Shown here piece after piece: positions 24,539 to 28,244 of a stretch of 28,244 nucleotides of DNA. Location: positions 1-28,244 of the forward strand of contig JAKSDL010000262.1 of assembly GCA_022360105.1 (NCBI GenBank). The letters run 5' to 3'. This DNA comes from Pseudomonadota bacterium (GTDB lineage Bacteria; SAR324; XYD2-FULL-50-16; JAHJRI01). The position numbers and the translations under genes are program-made. Under the pieces are notes generated by a model, which saw only the letters and a program-made list of their open reading frames with translations, searched no databases and was not told the DNA's origin. Numbering within the stretch: position 1 is the first letter of the stretch; the number at the start of each line of letters is the position of its first letter.

Positions 24539-24982
24539 ATGCTGATCCCTGAATTGAAAATTAAATGCCACTATCCCGGAATGCCGGTTCCCCAAAAGGC
24601 TCATGCCAGTGATAGCGGGTTGGATCTCACTCTGATCCAGGTGATTGAAAAAAGGGATAATATCTTTTTCTTTGATACCGGTATTTCTATTGAGCCGCCG
24701 GCAGGGTACTACACAGAGCTGTATCCCCGATCCAGTATTTACAAACATGATTTTATCATGACCAATAGCGTTGGTGTTATTGATGCGGGATACCGTGGCA
24801 TTCTATACATGCCGATGAGATACCTGGGTGACGGGGATGGAAAAACCGCTGCCGAGAGTCTGGTGGGAAGCAGAATTGGTCAGCTTGTACTAAAAAAACT
24901 TGAACCGTTTGAAATATCAATCACCGAACAGCTATCCGAGTCTGAAAGGGGGGAAGGTGGCTTTGGAAGCAGTGGATCGTGA
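24539..24982 (+). CDS. dut: Deoxyuridine 5'-triphosphate nucleotidohydrolase (dUTPase)
   Basis: It hydrolyses dUTP to dUMP and pyrophosphate, keeping uracil out of DNA. All five trimeric dUTPase motifs are present: ASDSGLDL (23-30), PRSS (63-66), GVIDAGYRG (79-87), IGQLVL (113-118) and RGEGGFGSSG (137-146). The length (147) is normal. TATAAT at 24490-24495 could be a promoter, but no good -35 is present. The ATG has no clear Shine-Dalgarno. The 3' end overlaps the following glycosyltransferase frame, whose likely GTG start (24957) is inside dut's motif-5 codons, so translational coupling is likely. Confidence 0.95.
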   Translation: MLIPELKIKCHYPGMPVPQKAHASDSGLDLTLIQVIEKRDNIFFFDTGISIEPPAGYYTELYPRSSIYKHDFIMTNSVGVIDAGYRGILYMPMRYLGDGDGKTAAESLVGSRIGQLVLKKLEPFEISITEQLSESERGEGGFGSSGS

Positions 24983-26135
24983 TCTTATAGCCTGCACCGA
25001 GCAGGACTTAAAGGATTTAAAGGTAGCGTTTGTTCACTATTGGTTTGTGACTTGGCGCGGAGGGGAGAAAGTTGTCGAATCGCTTTTAAAACTATTTCCC
25101 AATGCAGATGTTTATACGCTTTTCTACGATCCAAAAACCTGTGGTTCCCATCTTTCCGGACATCGGGTCTATACCTCTTGCCTGAATCTTCCGATTGTCA
25201 AAAAACACTACCAGAAATTATTTCCTTTTTACCCTTTAGGTATTAAGTCTCTCAAGTTAAGAAATGACTACGATCTGGTTATTTCATCCGAATCAGGTCC
25301 CGCTAAAGGAATAGCCAATCCGAAGGGAATACCCCACTTATGTTATATTCACTCACCAATGCGTTATTGTTGGGGCTTCACAGACGCTTATCTTGATACG
25401 CTTCCCAAATGGTCTCGAAGTATGGCCAAAAAACAGTTTGAGCGTTTGCGAAAATGGGACCTTACTACAATTAACAATGTTGACCTTTACGTCGCAAACT
25501 CCAATAATGTGGCAAACAGGGTAAGGAAATACTACAACAAACCAGCGAGAATCTGCTTTCCGCCAATAGCCAGTGAGTTGTTTAAAGGAGAGCCGACCCG
25601 AGCCCAAGGTGAATACTTCCTGAGTTTTGGGGCAATTACTCCGTACAAGAACGTTGATTTGCTTGTAAAAACATTCAACAAATCCGGTAAAAAACTGATT
25701 GTCATTGGTGACGGTAGTGAGAGACAGAAACTGGAGCAGCGTGCCAAACCGAATATTCAGTTTCTGGGAAATTTGCCGACAGTTGATGTCATCCGTTATA
25801 TACAGCACACTAAAGCGTTATTGTTCCCCGGAGAGGAAGACTTTGGGATGATTCCCCTGGAGGTGATGTCACAAGGAGTTCCGGTGATTGCTTATGCCAA
25901 AGGAGGTGCCCTTGAATCTGTGGTAGAAAACAGAAATGATATAGCGAAGTCGTCAGGTATTTTCTTTCACGAAAATACAATGGAATCCCTGGAAGAAGCC
26001 CTGGAATATTTTGAACAAATTGAAAACCAATTTGACGCCGAATGGATTTATGATCATGCCCGTTCTTTTGGAGAGGAACGGTTTCAAAAGGAAATGAAAG
26101 GTCACATACTGGACCTGCTTAACAATACGTATTGA
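24957..26135 (+). CDS. GT4-type glycosyltransferase (mannosyltransferase-like)
   Basis: This GT-B fold glycosyltransferase probably adds a sugar to a lipid-linked glycan on the cytoplasmic face of the inner membrane. It shows WRGGEKVVESLL near the N-terminus and HSPMRYCW in the acceptor domain. The donor domain contains FGAITPYKNVDLLV and the E-x7-E type EEDFGMIPLEVMSQGVPVIA block. The frame opens at TTG 24900, but GTG at 24957 has AAAGGG six bases upstream and overlaps the dut end by 26 bases. That gives 392 residues. The acceptor and sugar are unknown, but the N-terminal RGGEK pattern is common in mannosyltransferases of polysaccharide clusters. Its stop overlaps the next frame by four bases. 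Confidence 0.88.
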   Translation: MALEAVDRDLIACTEQDLKDLKVAFVHYWFVTWRGGEKVVESLLKLFPNADVYTLFYDPKTCGSHLSGHRVYTSCLNLPIVKKHYQKLFPFYPLGIKSLKLRNDYDLVISSESGPAKGIANPKGIPHLCYIHSPMRYCWGFTDAYLDTLPKWSRSMAKKQFERLRKWDLTTINNVDLYVANSNNVANRVRKYYNKPARICFPPIASELFKGEPTRAQGEYFLSFGAITPYKNVDLLVKTFNKSGKKLIVIGDGSERQKLEQRAKPNIQFLGNLPTVDVIRYIQHTKALLFPGEEDFGMIPLEVMSQGVPVIAYAKGGALESVVENRNDIAKSSGIFFHENTMESLEEALEYFEQIENQFDAEWIYDHARSFGEERFQKEMKGHILDLLNNTY

Positions 26136-26149
26136 AAGTGAAGTCAGGA

Positions 26150-27574
26150 ATGCTTAAGAAAAAATCCCAGGTTATATTAACTCTTTTGTTCTTTGCAGAC
26201 GTCATCTTTGTGGGCGTATGCTGGAACCTGGCATACTATGCCCGGTTTTTCTGGCTGAATACTCCCATTACTTTGTTTGGAATCTCCATTCCCTACGTCA
26301 AACCATCCACAATTCCTGAATACAAGTATTATTTCAATGCAACGGGCGTAGTCGTGATTGTAGCAGCTATCTGCTATGTTTACGGCAAAATGTATAATCC
26401 GAAGCGGATCTCCCAGTATCGAGGGGAAATGCGGGCTATTTTCAAGTCGAATATTGTACTTTTTATTATTCTATTGGGGTTAACTTTTTACTATCGACGT
26501 TATTCGTTCTCCAGGGTTCAATCGGTTTACTTTCTTGTTTTTACTGTTACTTGCATCAGTTCCCTTCGTTTGACGGTGCGTTTGATCCTTAGCTATTTAA
26601 GAAAAAAAGGGAAAAACCTTCGACGAATTCTAATCATTGGTAGCGGCAAAACAGCAGGAAGGTTCATTAAACGTGTTCATTCCAATAGAGAACTGGGATT
26701 TGAATTGGTTGGATATGTTTATCCCGAAATCAATCCCGACATTGAAATCACCTATTTAGGCAAGTTTGCCGACCTACCAACGGTCATTGAAGAAAAAGCT
26801 GTTGACCAGGTGTTTATCTGCCTGGATTCAAATCAACAATCTCATCTTGAATCAATCAATAGAAACCTGGCTGAACAGGTTGTTGACCTGCATATCGTCC
26901 CGGATGTCTATCATACCTTGAATATCAATCCGGAATTACTGGATCTGGATGGCATGCCGGTGATTGCATTACGAAAGAGTTCGGTGGAAGGATGGAACAG
27001 AATTTACAAACGATTGTTTGATCTGGCAGGTGCCAGTATTGCTGTGGTATTGCTATTACCAGTTTGGCTGATTCTCCCGATTCTGATAAAACTTACCTCT
27101 CGGGGTCCGGTGTTTTACCTCCAGGAACGCATGGGGTTGGATGGCAAACCGTTCAAAATGATCAAATTCAGGTCAATGAAGGTGGGTGCTGAGGATAATA
27201 CAGGTGCTGTCTGGGCGAAGAAAGATGATGACAGGCGTACCGCTATCGGGACATTTATTCGTAAAACCAGCCTGGATGAAGTACCACAGTTTTTTAATGT
27301 AATCAAAGGTGAGATGAGCCTGGTCGGACCCAGACCTGAAAGACCAGTGTTTATCGAAGAATTCAAAACACAGATTCCGAACTACATGCTGCGTCATAAA
27401 ATGAAAGCGGGAATTACCGGGTGGGCCCAGGTAAACGGTTGGCGTGGTGATACCTCATTGGAAAAACGAATTGAATTTGATATCTATTATCTGACTCATT
27501 GGTCGGTACTATTTGATATTAAGATCTGTATCATGACCCTCTTTATTGGTATGATTCATCCGAATGCATATTGA
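26150..27574 (+). CDS. Polyprenyl-phosphate glycosylphosphotransferase (WbaP/WcaJ-type)
   Basis: It transfers a sugar-1-phosphate to undecaprenyl phosphate in the inner membrane, the first step of an exopolysaccharide, capsule or O-antigen repeat. The N-terminal half has about four hydrophobic segments and then a CoA-binding-like domain that includes ILIIGSGKTAGRFIKRV. One more membrane segment precedes the catalytic bacterial sugar transferase domain. The catalytic domain has KFRSMK, DEVPQFFNVIKGEMS, LVGPRPERP and ITGWAQVNGWRGD. The frame opens at TTG 26132, forming a TTGA overlap with the glycosyltransferase stop. ATG at 26150 is my choice, though its AGGA is very close. Length (about 475) matches WbaP-class enzymes. 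Confidence 0.93.
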   Translation: MLKKKSQVILTLLFFADVIFVGVCWNLAYYARFFWLNTPITLFGISIPYVKPSTIPEYKYYFNATGVVVIVAAICYVYGKMYNPKRISQYRGEMRAIFKSNIVLFIILLGLTFYYRRYSFSRVQSVYFLVFTVTCISSLRLTVRLILSYLRKKGKNLRRILIIGSGKTAGRFIKRVHSNRELGFELVGYVYPEINPDIEITYLGKFADLPTVIEEKAVDQVFICLDSNQQSHLESINRNLAEQVVDLHIVPDVYHTLNINPELLDLDGMPVIALRKSSVEGWNRIYKRLFDLAGASIAVVLLLPVWLILPILIKLTSRGPVFYLQERMGLDGKPFKMIKFRSMKVGAEDNTGAVWAKKDDDRRTAIGTFIRKTSLDEVPQFFNVIKGEMSLVGPRPERPVFIEEFKTQIPNYMLRHKMKAGITGWAQVNGWRGDTSLEKRIEFDIYYLTHWSVLFDIKICIMTLFIGMIHPNAY

Positions 27575-27635
27575 GAATAATGACTTAAAGAAATTTGCGA
27601 AATTCAACTGAAAACAAAACCTAATTGGAATAGGT

Positions 27636-28244
27636 ATGAAAAAAACAAAGAAGGCTGGAACTCAATACTCGATCGATCTGGATATCAAAGGAGTGTTTTT
27701 TTTCATCATCCTGGCCTTGATGACAGCTGTGGTCGTTTTTTACCTGGGTGTGATGTTTGGAAAGGCGTCCCGGGATCCCAATTTCAAAGTCTTATCAGCA
27801 ACGGAAAGCACGACAGAAGAAAAAACGGATGCGGACAAGATAACGACCAATGATCTTGAAATATATAACATTCGTACCGAGGAAGATAAAAAGATCTCAA
27901 GCCTGAAGAAAGACACCCAATCAGTTCTTGATGAAGCTGAACGGGTGATTCAACAAACTAAACAACGTCAGGCAGGGCCTTTGGAATTAGAAAAAGCTGA
28001 GCCGCAACCCGCTGTGAAAAAGCCTGTACAACCCACACAGTGGCCGGATCAGCCAACAACTGAGATGTTGCCTAAAAATACCTGGACGGTTCAGGTGTTT
28101 GCCACCAAAGACAAAAACAAAGCCGATAGAATTGTTCGTATGTTGCGACGTCAAAAATTCGATTCTTACCTGGCACAGGTAAATATTGAGGGACAAACCA
28201 TCTATCGAGTTCGAGTGGGGAAAAAATCAAAAGCGGAAATTGAA
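27636..28244 (+). CDS. SPOR-domain inner-membrane protein, 3' end cut by window edge
   Basis: The frame from ATG 27636 is open to the last base, 203 codons seen. The protein has a short cytoplasmic N-terminus, one transmembrane helix (about 20-42, with VFFFIILALMTAVVVFYLG), and a long charged, Pro- and Gln-rich linker (45-145). From residue about 148 the SPOR pattern begins (TWTVQVFATKDKNKADR, then IYRVRVG). SPOR domains bind denuded peptidoglycan, and such proteins often gather at the division site. The C-terminal strand and helix of the domain lie beyond the window. It follows the glycosylphosphotransferase by 61 bases. An envelope role is likely; its exact function is not known. Confidence 0.82.
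   Translation, partial: MKKTKKAGTQYSIDLDIKGVFFFIILALMTAVVVFYLGVMFGKASRDPNFKVLSATESTTEEKTDADKITTNDLEIYNIRTEEDKKISSLKKDTQSVLDEAERVIQQTKQRQAGPLELEKAEPQPAVKKPVQPTQWPDQPTTEMLPKNTWTVQVFATKDKNKADRIVRMLRRQKFDSYLAQVNIEGQTIYRVRVGKKSKAEIE

Noticed and set aside
27987..28196. Minus-strand 69-codon ORF at the right edge
   Set aside because: It lies opposite the SPOR-domain gene, whose plus-strand frame is open to the window end and has clear membrane and SPOR features.

Overview
The window is about 28 kb of moderately AT-rich chromosomal DNA from a Gram-negative, flagellated bacterium. Three things point that way: hook and rod-assembly genes with a MotE-type chaperone, an HrcA/CIRCE-controlled chaperone operon, and envelope-polysaccharide genes. 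The gene mix fits a deltaproteobacterium-like lineage, and the SAR324 group would suit, but that placement is inference only. I see no rRNA, tRNA, CRISPR array, insertion sequence or prophage. Almost every base belongs to a recognisable chromosomal gene, and TTG or GTG starts are common.

Layout. (1) 1-3272: the 3' part of D-aminoacyl-tRNA deacylase and a diverged protein-kinase-fold phosphotransferase on the plus strand. These converge on a minus-strand pair, an HD-domain hydrolase and an RNase Z-like metallo-beta-lactamase protein. (2) 3664-7655: an EF-G-like GTPase of the EF-G-2 type converges with an unusual CheA-like kinase that has an N-terminal cyclic-nucleotide-binding domain. (3) 7896-12677: a flagellar operon fliJ-motE-fliK-flgD-flgE ending in a strong intrinsic terminator. 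(4) 12729-21046: a long minus-strand block, in transcription order an S10-like-domain protein, hrcA, grpE, dnaK, dnaJ, an NADK2-like NAD kinase and prs. A perfect CIRCE operator and a near-consensus promoter precede hrcA. Hairpins lie between hrcA and grpE and between dnaK and dnaJ, where they could set relative expression. (5) 21268-22843: a DtxR/MntR-family metalloregulator converging with MTA phosphorylase, with a shared hairpin between them. (6) 23158-28244: tyrS, dut, a GT4 glycosyltransferase, a polyprenyl-phosphate glycosylphosphotransferase and a truncated SPOR-domain membrane protein, all plus strand and partly overlapping.

How they work together: DnaK, DnaJ and GrpE form the Hsp70 folding machine repressed by HrcA. 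FliK, FlgD and FlgE build the flagellar hook, with FliJ and MotE assisting export and stator assembly. The CheA-like kinase is divergent from the flagellar operon and may feed motility or another signalling route. The GT4 and the glycosylphosphotransferase act in surface polysaccharide synthesis. The most unusual items are the cNMP-PAS-HPt-HATPase kinase without a CheW-like domain, a protein ending in what looks like a ribosomal S10-type fold, the EF-G-like GTPase with an altered G4 motif, and the diverged phosphotransferase at the left edge. I found no clear multi-gene novel system.
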